Of a stretch of 64,000 bases of DNA, positions 26,201 through 39,800 are shown in pieces. This stretch comes from Muscardinus avellanarius (Eukaryota; Chordata; Mammalia; Rodentia; Gliridae): positions 29,102,966 to 29,166,965 of the forward strand of contig OY726565.1 in assembly GCA_963383645.1 (NCBI GenBank), written 5' to 3'. Within the stretch, counting starts at the first letter, position 1. Each line of letters opens with the position of its first letter. Position numbers and translations under genes: made by a program. The notes below the pieces were generated by a model, which was not told the origin of the DNA, searched no databases, and worked only from the letters and a program-made list of their open reading frames with translations.

Positions 26201-28777
26201 AATTGGCCTTTGTGCTTTCATCCTCCGTGGCTTAGCTTTCTGTTTGTTTGAATCTCTTTGTCCTTCCTGTAGTTCTCTGAGAAGGTTCCTCAGTTAATTC
26301 TTACTGCTCACTGATCATCACCTGTGTCTATCCTATTTTGATTCTTTTTCTTTCCTTTAGGTCAGCTATATTTTTCTTTTTCTGTTATGTCTTATATTGT
26401 TAACTATTATATTTTAATATCTATTATTTTCATATGAGCCTTAAATTTTGTTCCCTTTTTATATCGCTAATATTTCCCCTACGTCCTTACGCATATTCAC
26501 TATGCTTCCTTTAATAAGCATAGACCTTTTCAATAATTCTGCTTCACATGCTGTGTATTGGTTAGTGACAGTCTTTCTCTGATGGTAGCTGTACTCTTTG
26601 GATATCTAGTTGACTTGGCACCTCCTCTGATAATGTCTACTGGGGAAGGCTGAACATTAGGTTCCAACTTTTTGTGTAAGTCCTGAGAGTTTAAAGAGAA
26701 GTGGGAAAGGGGCTGAAATTCATGGACTGTTGACTTACTCTTGATCCTCTCTGCTGCTGCCTGCTTCTATGCTGAGTGTCATCTTTAAATTCTCAGGGAA
26801 AAATACACAGGAAGAGGTTCTGGCTTCCCACCCAGGGTGGGAGGGGAAGGTAGGTTAGGACCTTGAGGCCTGGGTCCCCCCAAGCATTTCCTCACTTTCT
26901 CTCACAGAAGGGCAGAAGCGCTGACTTGCTGTTATCATGAAGCCCCGCCCAGGCAGCTTGAGCTGCTGCTGCTCACTTCAGAGCCTAGCTGCAGGACTGA
27001 TTTTCCTGAGGCAACCTCCCTGGAGAGAAGCAAGGGCAGAATTAACAGCCTTCCTCCCGCCTGTCTCCTTCCTGCTGCCTCCAGCAGTCCTCAGACCGAG
27101 GCCGCCCACTTCCTTCCAGCACCAACTCAAGGCGTCCTCCCCTCAACTCAAGGCGTCCTTCCCTCAACTCAAGGCGTCCTCCCCTCGTCCTGGGGCGTTC
27201 TCATCACGCTGGCTCATCCAAGCGCCCTGCTTGATGGTGTTCCTCCAGAGTTGGTCATGAGGAGGGAGTCAGGAGCCTGGGATAATAGACATTTGTGGCT
27301 TTTTTCTTTCTTGCTAAATTTATGTGTGTTGCCAAGAGCCTCTTGAATGCCTTAGAATAATCGAAGTGTGCTAGATCTTCCAGGAATAATTTGTAGGCAT
27401 GAACCTTCCCCTCACTAGCCTGAGCTGTATCTTTGGTGGTCCTTTATTTTTTTTGGGAATTGAGGTAGTGAGAAAAGGAGGATTTCTTTATGAGATAAAT
27501 ACTGCTTCTTGCTTACTTACATCTGTTTATGCCCGAGGGTGGCAGAAACAGATCATGTATTCATATTTTGTGGCATAGTTTATTGTAGTGGGGATTGACC
27601 TTAGGGGTAGTCTACATTCTTCCTCTGAGCTATGCATCCAGCACTGTCTCCCTTTATTTTTTTTTTAACTTCTGAAACAGGGTCTCACTAAATTGCTGAG
27701 GCTGGCCTCGAACCTGCAGCCCTGTCTCCATCTCTCAAGTACTGGGATTACAGGCATGTGCTACCTTTCCTGGCTTGTATGGATCATTTTTAATGCTCAC
27801 CTCTATGTGTTGATCTTGTCAACGAGTGATATTTAAGTTCCTCCTGGGCAAAACTCAAATCTACACTTATTAGGGATTCTGGGATGCTGAGTAGAGTAAA
27901 AATAAATTTGAATAAGAAATGCAGTTTTGAAAGAATGAATCATGAAAAAAAAAACACTTACATATTCATTACTCCTTGACTTGTGCCACTTTCAAGTTTA
28001 GTAAGCAAGAGGGCTATGTCTAATCTAAGTTACAAATAAGAAATGTTGTGGAAGGTGGACTGGAGGATTTGAATCCATTCATCCTGTATATTTTATCTTC
28101 TTTGTAGGTGGTCCATGAGTTGGAACTTTATAACACAGGATATTATTTAGGCATGTTCATGAATTCTTTTGCTGTCTTTCAGGTATGCTTAGTTTGATAT
28201 ATAATTTGAAGATATATATTATTACCATTGCAAACACTCTAAGAATCAATGATCATTATGAAATGTCAACCTTATATTAAATATGTCACTGAAGTGCACT
28301 GTTACATACATATAATATGAAAGGAAAGATAGTCATCTTTTCAGTTTTTTTTGTTTGTTTGTTTGTTTTGCGGTACTGAGGATGGAATCCAGGGACATTC
28401 TACCTCTGAGCTACACCCCCAGCCCTATTTTTTATTCTTTATTTTGAAACAGGTCTCACTGAGTTGCAAAGGGTCTCACTAACCGTGACACTTCAAACTG
28501 TGATCCTCCTGTCTCAGCCTCCTAAATGCTGGGATTAGAAGCCTGCACCACCACACGTGGCTATCTTTTCAGTTTTAAAAGCAAATGGAAGCCCGGCATG
28601 GTGGTGCATGTTTGTGATCCCAGTACGTGGGAGGCAGAGAAAGGAGGATCACAGGTTCATTACCAGCCTCAGCTATTTAGTGAGGCCCTCAACTTAGTGA
28701 GACCCTGTTTCAAAATAAAGAATAAAAAATAAGGCTGGGGTGGAGCTCAGTGCTGGAATGCCTCTGGGTTCAATCCC

Positions 28778-28825
<48 letters not shown>

Positions 28826-30850
28826 CAAATGGAAAAAATAATCATCTGAGAGATAAGTGGGATTGCCATTAAACATTTAGTTTATTTTCTTTATATTACT
28901 TTCTTTGATTTTGAAATGGTTATTTGTGTGTTTGTGTGTGTGTGTGTGTGTGTATGTGTGTGTGTGTGTGAGGGAGAGAGAGAGATAAAGAGAGAAAGAG
29001 ACTATATGTACATAATCTCTCAAAAATAAACAGGAGTGAGTAGAGTCTGAAAGATTTCTGTTCTTAGAGAGCATTTAAAGTTTTATTTTAGAAGATAATT
29101 AAATTAAAATATTTTTTTATAGGAATGTGGTCTCTGGGTATTGACAGATGCAAACCTCGTGAAGGATTATATCGATGGTGTTTGTAAGTAAAAGCTGATA
29201 TTAATCTTGCAAAATATTTGTCTTTTACCTAGGATATTTAACATTACTTATGTAGGTGTTTCTGGTTAAACATGAATATTGTGTCCTAAAATGTTTGGAA
29301 TTTTTTTTTTCCTGGGTCTGGGGTTGGAACCCAGGGGCATTTGACCTCCAAGCTACACCCCCTGCCCTATTTTTTATTCTTTATTATGAAACCGGGTCTC
29401 ACTGAGTTGCAGAGGGCCTCACTAAGTAGCTGAGGCTGTCCACGAACTGCGATCCTCGGGCCTCAGCCTCCCGAATGTTGGGATTACAAGTGTGCACCAC
29501 CACGCCCAGCTATGTTTGGAATTTAATGTACTTGGAAGTTCATCTGAACCATGACATAAAATGTTCACCTGAACTCTTATCTTTGAAATGAATTCTTTCT
29601 ATTAGCTTTGTGTAACTCTTCAAGGTGGTTATATTTTTAGGCATATTGTTAGATTCTGTGGTCTCAATTTCTATTGCAAATTGTGCTTCTGGTTTGAAAT
29701 TAGTAAAAAAGAAAAACATGTTATTGAAACGTTTATGTTCTCTAGCTTTTTGATGCTTGCCCATAAAGGGCGGGGTGCCCAAAGTAGTCAGTGCACACAC
29801 ACACACCCTCATTAATAGATGTGGCCACTCAGGAATAAGCATGTTTTTAGGAACAAGTCAGGAAATATATATATTTTTAATTTTTATCTGATTTTTTATT
29901 ATAGTCATTCTAACTGATGTAGAGAAAAAGTAGATTCTTGTTTATTGGTCTTGCAAGTTGCTAGCTGTATTAATAGTTCTAGTAGCTATCTCCCCCTTCA
30001 TGAATTTCAGAAACTATTTTGATTTAAGGAAATGTATAAGGAATAGTCAAACTAGGCGTGGTGGTGCACACCTGTAATTCCAGTTCTTGGGAGACTGAGA
30101 CAGAAAGATTGTAGGTTCAAGGTCAGCCTTAGTAATTTAGCAGGATCCCATTTCAAAATAAAAAAGGGCTAGGGTGTAGTTTTGAGGTAGAATGCCCCTG
30201 AGCTCAATCTCTAGACCCCTCTACCCCCCAAAAAAGAAAGAAATAAGAATGATTAACTAAAGTGCAAATTTTTTCTTCTAGGTAAAATTATACTAATATC
30301 ATGTTAAAGGGTTTCAGAAGGATCACACTTTATATCCTCGAGTTGTGTGTTTCTGTCGGTGTTTCTCGTTACTCTGTGCTAAGCCTCAGACCATCTGATT
30401 TAGGGCTGGTTTTTGCCACCAAAGGATACCTGAGCCTCTGTCCTGAAGACTTAAAGATAATTTTACAGTCTAGATGATTTATGAAGTTCTTTTGATCTCT
30501 GTCTACTAAAAACATGCGGTACATTTCACATTCTTCATTTAATTCTGTCCTACACAACCGTCTGAGCCTCTGTCTGTCAGCTTTTTAGTCTCAGCTTGCC
30601 ACATCTCCATTTCTGCTTCTCGAACCCTGCTCTGTGCTGCTCAAGTCTTCGTTTTATTAGTGATGCAGTGGCTTTCTTTATCCGTGGATTCAACCAACTG
30701 TGGTTTGAGATTATTTAAAAAACATGGTGCCTGTACTAAACACATACAATCTATTTTTCTCTTGTTATTGTTCCTTAAACAATATAGCATAACAACTATT
30801 TATATAGCATTTACATTGGTAGGTATTATAAGCAATCCAGAGAATATTTG

Positions 30851-30899
<49 letters not shown>

Positions 30900-33800
30900 T
30901 GTGTGGTACTAGGGATTTAACCCAGAGACATTCTACCTCTGAGCTAAACCCTCATTCCTATTTTATTTCTAATTTTGAAACAGGATCTCAATAAGTTGTG
31001 GAGGGCCTCACTAAGTTGCGAGATTGGCTTCGAACTTCCGATCCTACTATCTTAGCCCCCCAAGTATTAGAATTATAAGCATGTGGCACCATGCCTGTCT
31101 TTAGAATGTTTAAAGTGTATAGGAGGATGTGTGTAGGTTATCTGCAAATCCTACACCATCTAATATAAGGAGCTTGAGCATCTAGAGATTTTGGTATTCA
31201 TGGGGTCCTGGAATTGGTCCTCGCGGATACAGATGCATGATTGTACGTATCGTATCCTTTACCTTTTCTGATAACGTTTTTGTCTTTTACCTTTTCACTG
31301 TAACCTTTACTCTCACTAGTCTTTTATGTCCTTGGAAACACTCTAAAGTGGAGGGCATTCAGTTTTCTGCCTCTCTCCTGGCCAGGGTGAATAAGTACAT
31401 AGAGTTCAGGATTTTCTTGACTATTTTCAAACCTTGCTCTACAATCCTCAGTTAAGAGTACCTTATGAAGCTGGGTTTGGTGGTGCCCATCTGTAATCCC
31501 AGTACTTGGGAGGCTGGAATAGGAGGATTTCAGGTTCAAGAACAGCCTCAGCAACTTAGTAATACTCTTAGCAACCTAGCATGACCCTGTTTCAAAACAA
31601 CGTCCAGTATTCCTCTACAATAGAGAGTTAACAATATTGCATGTTCTATAGGATTTTAGGAAATTAGATACAGAACCACAGAATCATTTTGCTTGCAACA
31701 GCTACAAATAGAGTTTCATAGGCATGTATTGCTTCAGCAACTCAAAATGCTTAGCATGTGTTTGGCACTTAGAAGCCTGCAGTTTTCCTTTGATCCTGTC
31801 TCTTGGATTCAGATCATTCATTTATTATTCAATAGATAATGAGGCTGATTGCAAACCCTGCATGTGTGAGGCAGTGGGGATTCTAACTTGGTCCTGTGGA
31901 GTAGACTGAGACACACATAGAAACTGCGCTAAGGCTGGGATGGCGCGCTACCCGTGACATGGGCATACATGTGGGCATCCAGCCCAGAGGTGGAGCAGAA
32001 CCACATCCAGTCTGTTGCTTCGGCACCTCTGCTGCTCCTGGCTCTCAGCAGGGTCTCCTTGACCACTGCAGGAGCCTCCTGATTCATCATTTTGCCAGTC
32101 TCTGTTTTGTCCCAGCTCTAAGCCACTGTTCATATGTACCAGAGTTATCTTTATTTTATGTATTTATTTTTTTGGTACTGAGGATTGAACCCAGAAGCTT
32201 TCTACCACTGAGCTACACCCCAAGCTCTTTTCATTTTGAAGCAGAATACTGCGAGGTACTGAGGGTCTCACTAAGTTGCTGAGGCTGGCTTCGAACCTGT
32301 GATCCTCCTATCCCAGACTCCTAAATATTGGAATTACAAGCATGTACTACCACACCTGGCTCAGAGCTATCTTGATAAAAATATGGGTTAGGTCATATTT
32401 TAAATTTATTTAAAAACCTTCAACAGATCATCAGTATTTAAAAAATTAAGTCCTTATCATAACTTCAGCCTTGCATACTTGATATTTTAACATCTGAAGC
32501 CAACTCTGCTTCCTCTTCTAATTGGTACCACTTTTAATTTCTATTCATTGCATATTCTGGATATGTCTTTGTCCTTGGTTCACTTTTTACCCCTTGTGTG
32601 GAATGTTCTTTTTTCTGGAGACTTAAAAAAATGGAATTCAGACAACTCAGTGAAAAATGGAAATATTTCCTCACCATACCCTCTTCATCGTTCAGATTCC
32701 ATGTAAAGTTAACCATTTGAATCAGAGACCTTTTACATCCATATTATCATCCTGTTATCATCCGTATTATGGTCATTATAGTTTCCTACTTGTGATACTC
32801 ATGTACTATTAATGGACTCATTGCATTCATCTTTGTATCCTTGGCACTTACTACAGTGTAATTATCTTTACATACAAACACAAAATAATTCTAGAGTTAC
32901 AGAAAAATTGGGAAAATGGAGATAGATAATCCAAAGTTTGTTTGGCCACAAAAATGGCTTTTTAATCATAAAATTCAATAAATTAGATGACTGTAGTGCA
33001 TCTCTTGGTGAGCACAACCAATGATAACCAGCACTGAGGAGCTAAAAATAGAAGAGTAGAAAATTTATAAGGTGGTTTAAAAACATGATTTAACTTTAAA
33101 AATCAAATTAAAAAATTTAAGCCATGGACTGTAAGCAGTTTTTCAGTTATTGGTCATTAGGAACAGGAAACACTTAAAAAATATTTCTGTCTCTCAGGTC
33201 ATTGTCCATGTGGGTTTTGGAAAATCATTTAAATTCCCTGCCTATGAAGTTTTTAATGTGTAAAATGAAGTAGGCGGACAAGGCAAACTCTAAAATCCTG
33301 TTCAGCGAGAGGGGCTACGATTCTGTATTCCAAGTTTACATTTCGTCCTGTTCAATAACTATTTTTCCTAACACTATCAATGTTTATTTTTAGATGACAG
33401 TTTAGAGTATGCTGAGAGGTTTGTGGAGGAAAGTGAGGACTATCTGGTAAATATTCATGACTTTTCATCAATTAGTACTCCACGTGTCAGAAAGCATTTT
33501 CCAGAGACCTGGATTTGGCTAGACGCCAATATGGGGTAAGAATTTATAAAGTTCTTTGTTCATATGTATAGTATTTTGCTTAGCATATGTTTTAAATAAG
33601 TTTTTTCCTTATTCTAATGTTTAATACAAACAATAATATGATGAAGAACCAAGCAAACCAAGAGATTTTTGTTTTAGAATGATGTTTATTAAATCTAACC
33701 TTAGTGCTTAATAGAGCTATATGTGAATTGTGGCCGAAATATAACAGCAAGGAGGAGAGAGGCCTTTATTTTAATTAAGGGTGATTTTAACTTCCTTGAA

Positions 33801-36800
33801 GTGTCATGGCTTTCACTGGACAAAAATGGTTGGGAGTACCTTTGTTATCACAGGGTGAGAGGCACTCCCAGATGAGTCCCAGTGCTGCTAACTGGAACCC
33901 CACTCCTCTGAAATGTGCCTCAAGGAGAAAGGGCATAGGTGGTAGAAGGGATTCAGCTTAGCTGATAAACCCTGTGTGATTAGGCAAAGAAATGATAGAC
34001 TCTATACAATAATATATAGTCATCTGTTTCAGTCCTTGAAATAAGACATAAGTCAAATCTCAAAGAAAAACTAGCAGCATTGATAGGGATATGGATAAAT
34101 AAATTTTCTACAAGTTGAGAAAAAAAAGGTTGGAGTGAAGATTGAAAATATGTATTCTATATAAAAAAATCTCTGAAAATACTGTGGTCATCCTGAAGAT
34201 ACAAATGTTGTAGTAAGGTTTCATTGGTATATGGACCAACATGCAATATTATGACCTTTTTATGACTTATTTCTTGGGAACTTGGGATCTACTTTCTTAT
34301 ATTAAATGGGTTTAAATTTAGATATGTAAATGGTATAGAAAATTACCATTCTTCCAAAAATGGCTTAGGTAATGTTGACTTATTTTAAAATATGTCAGTT
34401 CTTCGTTTCATGATTCTCTTTGTTGATTTCAGATCCAAGATTTACCAAGATTTTGAAGTTACTGTGCCTGATTCCATCACTTCTTGGGTGGCTACTGCTT
34501 TTGTGATTTCTGAAGACTTAGGTCTTGGATTAACAACCGCTCCAGTGGAGGTAGCTTATTAAAGGGCTGCTCATTAATGCTATAGTTCTGGAAAGCTAAG
34601 AACATTCCAGGGACTTGATAAATTTTTAAAAAGTGATTGTTTATAATGTTTATCACAGCTTAGCAAATCTCTGGCCTTTGCTTTTTGTATGTTTTATGTT
34701 TTAGAATGTGAACTGTATTAAAGTGCTAAGTGTGTTAGGTTCACATCAAGATTTTTGACCTAACAATTTCTAATTGAAAGAGAGGGAGAGGGAGGGGGGG
34801 GAGAGAGAGAGAAGAGAGGGAATTAATATGAGTGAATTTCCTTGTGTCCTTCAGGAATGAGCACAACTTCTCAGATGTCCCCTAGCAAATATTTCATTAC
34901 ATCTCTTTGGTCAAATTGCAACAGCTCTTGTTTCTAGTTATTAACAGGAAAATAAAGACCATGACTGGTTTTAGACCAATACCTCTCACGACTATTTTAC
35001 CAGACACACTCCCCACTTACAATGTATTTTTTGTTGCCTCTTTGGGATCCCCAAATGAAATTCATAGGAAGTATAACATACCTACCTGAACAGTTTACAA
35101 AAAATAGTGAAATACTAAGAAGAAATATAAGGAAAGCAACATAAAATAATGTAATATGTATATTTTGGTGTGTTAGTGATTAGGCATTGTTGTACAAGAG
35201 GATATAGTGACACACTTAAATGTTTGTGCCTTAAATGCAGTCTCCCTGTGTGCAATAGCTACAAATACAATTTGATAAAGAAGTATTGTTTCAGCAACTC
35301 CACAGTCTCTAGTGGTGCTCTCTGTGGCCTTGTAAATTTCTGATGTGGTGAAAAATTTTTGGTGAAATTACAAACAAATCAAGGCTCACTCTTCTTGATT
35401 TACAAAATATTTGCATTAATGAAAAATTCAGTGTGTATTGAAAAATGCTTTGGGTTTATATGTACATTGGGCTTATGTTGTAAGATCAGGGGACTTTAAA
35501 CAGGTGACTTATCTACATAATTTTCTAAATAACCATTAAAAGTTCATAAGGAACATGAAACAATTCTTCATCTGGACTTTCCTGAGTATTACACACTTTC
35601 ATGTACTAAGTGCCTATTGCACCCTCCAATCACTATGACAACCAAAGACACCTTCACAAATATCCAGATAAACCTCTAGATTGAATTACTGCTACCAGCA
35701 AGAGACCATTGGCTTCAGAGACAGGGGAGGCACTCAGCCAACACTTCAGCACTGCAGCACCAAGAAGGGCATACGTGTATATGTATACAGGTAGAAGGGA
35801 GGAAGCAGACCATCACTGGGCCAGCCACATTGGAATTTCCCACACTCATCTAAAATAGGGACTGCTTGATTTGGGCAGTGGCTTTTAAAGCAGACGATGG
35901 AGTCAGTGGAGCAAAACAGAGAAGAGCCACTTGCTTTGGCATCAGACAGGTTGGGATCCTGTTCAGGTTCCTCTCTTTGCCAGTGATATGAGCTTGTACT
36001 AATTACACAGATCTCTGACCTTCAGTTTTCTATAAAATAGGAACATAACATCCCCAGGGTTGTAATGATTAAGTGAAATAATTATGAAGTGCCCGATTCC
36101 TACTAGGCACTTAATATAGTGATTGTTATGTTAAATAACATAATTCAATTTGCTATCATTCATTTGGGTCACATTATTTTCTTTTTTTTGATAAGCAGGT
36201 GGATATTCTAGGTGGAGTTATAAACTTCAGGGACTTTGTGAGGATTGCTTTTAGTTGTATATATTGTGGAGCATACTGATTTGAGTAAAAATATGTGCTC
36301 ACTTTGTTCTTTCCAGCTACAAGCCTTCCAGCCATTTTTTATTTTTTTGAACCTTCCCTACTCTGTTATCAGAGGTGAAGAATTTGTTTTGGAAGTAACC
36401 ATATTCAATTATTTGAAAGATGCCACTGAGGTAATGTATTCAAGGTTTTGTTGATCATTTACACTTCCAGGGTCAGGTTGTGTAGTGTTTGGGCATCTGG
36501 GCTTCTAAGCAGTCTGGGAGATAAACTTCGACTGCTATTTCTTCTCTGTATTAACATCTAGGGATGATGCCATCAGCATGTCTCTGCATCCTCTCCTTCA
36601 TTCCCAGCACAGGCTCTCCCCTCTGGCCAGAGTACTTCCTTAGGATCTTGGAGGTGCACCATCTCTTGCCTGCCTCCCCATGTTTCCCCCTGGCCCCCGT
36701 ATCTAGAATGTGTTGCCACTTCTCACTGCCGTTCTGTGCCCACTGTGGTTGGCAAGGATTTATTTCCTTAAAGACTTGGCTTGAAGCCAGGCGTGGTGGC

Positions 36801-39800
36801 GCATGCTTGTAATCCCAGCATTTGGGAGGCTGACACCAGAGGATAGTGGTTCATGGGCAGCCTCAGCTACTTAGGCCCTCCACAACTCAGTGAGACCCTG
36901 TTTCATAATAAAGAATAAAAAAATAGGGCAGGAGATGTAGCTTGGAGGTCAGATGCCCCCGGGTTCCATTCCCAGACCCTCAAAAAGAAAAGACTTGGCT
37001 TGAAGCTAGGTGCCTTTCTGGGGGAGCCTTACTTTCTCTTATGTGTATAGTCCCCATGGTTCTATGCTGTATTATACTCGATTTATATTTTGAGTTGTGT
37101 GGCTTGTGGCTAGTCAGTTTGCTGGAAGGCAGATGTGTATCGGGCCCACTGTTTGTGTGTTGTTCTCACTCTAATGTTAACCAAATGGTTGATTCCTGTA
37201 TCCCCTCCCTCCCAGAGTAATTAGGGATATGCAGTTAACTTTATTACATGAAAATGACATAATTTCTTTAAATACTTTGTAATAATAAATAAATAAATAA
37301 GCTTACTTATTTAGTTAAAAGCTTATTTATTTATTTATTCCCATGCTGGGGATCAAACCCAGGGCCTTGTTCAGGCTGAGCACACACTTTACCATTGAGC
37401 TAGACCCCAAGTTCTGGCTTGTAGTTTTTCATTGTACTTCTTAATTTAGTCAGCATGGTACAGCTTAACAAGCAAAAGATCTAGAGTCAGAAGGCTCAGT
37501 GTGCAGCCTTAATTGTAGTCTAATTTAAGATGGGACTCATAATTATTATCTGCATAAAATTACTTTGAGAAGTAGGTGAGAAAATAAGTTGGAAAGCAGA
37601 TCATAAAATGTAAGGCCTAGGTAAATGCTATTGTTGATGAAATGTGCAACTTTGGCATACTTGATAAATTTATAACCAAGTGCAACCAATGTGTGAATCG
37701 CACTTTTGTTGGAATCGTTTTTGCGGAGACTTTCAATGGATGCAATAACATCTCATTAGGTTTGCCTCACCATTTTCTAATGGAACCAGGGTCTCTGAGG
37801 ATGACACAGTTCAGTCAGGCTGGTGGCGATGCTAATAGATGGAATAGCCGTTCTTTTCACAACCTCATCATTCGGTGGCTTTGCAGAATGACAGAATTTA
37901 ATGTTACTGAAAGGACTAGAAATGGAGTTGCAGAGCGCCTTTCCCCTAGATGTCCTGCATCCTATGAAATAAATGCAGTTTTCCCTGGTACCCTTTTATC
38001 TGCTTGGCTGAATCTTTGCCTCAGCTTTTTCAAGACTGGAGCCTCAGGAATTTAGCAGCACTTAAAAGTGGTGATAAGGCGACACTTTGCTGGAGAGCAA
38101 GTTAACCACCAAATAAGCATGGGATTGAGGGAGGGGGAGGGAATGGGATGGGGACTGGATGAGGGCTAATTGGATGATGTGTGTTTGTATATCCTCTCAA
38201 GTCTTGTATTCCAATGTGATGTATGATTACAATGCACCAATAAAAATAAATTGAAAAAAAAGCCTTTGGCACTTTTTTCCCTTCCAGGTTAAGTTAATCA
38301 TTGAGAAGAGTGACAGTTATGATATTTTAATGGCTTCCAATGAAATCAATGCCACAGGACACCAGCAGACAGTTCTGGTTCCCAGTGAGGATGGGGCCAC
38401 TGTGCTTTTCCCTGTCAAGCCAGCACATCTGGGGGAGATTCCTATCACAGTCACAGCTGTTTCATTCACTGCTTCTGATGCTGTCACCCAGAAGGTTTTA
38501 GTGAAGGTAAATATTTGGAGTCAAATAAATAAAATGGAAATATGTAATGGAAAAGGAAAAAGAAGATTTTTTTAAAATTTCTTGGCAAATTTAGTGGCTC
38601 TTCCTCTTAGTCATCCTGGTAATGCCTGATTGTTTTCTTAATCTGCATGTAAAAATATAACAGATATTTTAGAAGCACATATGTTTTAGCAATCACTGCC
38701 AATTTCCTCTTTCAATTTAATCAGAAGTGTGACCGTAATGACTATAGAAAAGTCTATTTTATGATTATTTATATCTACAAACTATGTTACGTTGGGATAC
38801 TACTAAGTCATGGTCTAGTCCATGAATACAGTTGAAATTCTGGAATTCCGTAGTGCTGTTAGAAGATTTTTTAGACTTTTTCTGAGAAAATATTTTGCAC
38901 AAAAAGACAACTCAGCATAGCAGATCAGCACTTGTGTTGTGGGGTGAGATAGTTCTCAATTTGAATCTCCACCCTGTTCTATGTGATTTTGGATAAGATA
39001 TATAATTTCTTTCCTTGAAGAACAAAAGAACTTACTGGCTCACATTTTATCTTCTTATTTGAATTGCCATTCTGTTAACTGTTTTGTCTAACTTAACTAG
39101 AAAGTAAACACTTAACAGATATGAAGTTATGACCAAGAACTAGTAGGTGCTTATTTAGCTATACACGAACTATAGACACAACAGGCCAGATATTTATCTT
39201 CACATCTGTAGGCTGTTTTCTGTAAGTAGATGAGCATGTTGTGTTCCTTCTTTTCAATAGGCTGAAGGGGTAGAAAAATCATATTCACAATCCATCCTAT
39301 TAGACTTGACTGACAACAAACTGCAAACTACCCTGAAGACTCTGAGTTTCTCATTTCCTCCTGATACTGTCAGTGGCAGTGAACGAGTTCAGATCACAAC
39401 AATTGGTAAGAACAGAGTACACCACCATCTGCTGGTGTATTTGTATACGATAATGTATATTGCTCATTTATGTATCTTTTTATTTTCTAATTTAGTCCTA
39501 ATGAGATCATGTGGAGTTTTAGTTGCTCCCAACTGATGATTATAATAGAAAGGTTAAAAAGTCACATATCGTAGGTTAGTTTTTCTCATTCTTCACTGTG
39601 AATGTGAATCACGCAGGGATCTTGTTTAAAAGCAAATTCTGATTGAGTGGGTCTGTGTGAGGGCAGGGAGTCTGGAGTTTTAACGGGTTCCAGGTGATGG
39701 TGATGCTTCTGTTATGTAGACCACCCCTTGAGCAGCAAGTTCCCACTCTACTGTGGCTGGAGGTTGAGGGGTTATGTCTAGAAGCAGAGCTCCTGGCTTC

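Larger units (their letters stand above)
25209..28107. other. intron 15, mostly unique
   Basis: Contains two old SINEs and, at 27127-27189, three copies of a 21-bp unit (ctcaaggcgtcctcccctcaa). The 108-codon open frame at 26937-27260 includes these and has no family resemblance. Confidence 0.5.
33536..36316. other. introns 18 and 19, mostly unique
   Basis: Outside exon 19 I see a MIR (35925-36130), a (GA)n tract (34780-34818) and a 50-bp segment (35252-35302) related to 31695-31744. The rest is unrecognised AT-rich sequence. Confidence 0.5.

Noticed and set aside
26937..27260. Pro/Ser-rich 108-codon open frame
   Set aside because: No splice or family support; it overlaps a 3 x 21-bp tandem repeat in intron 15.
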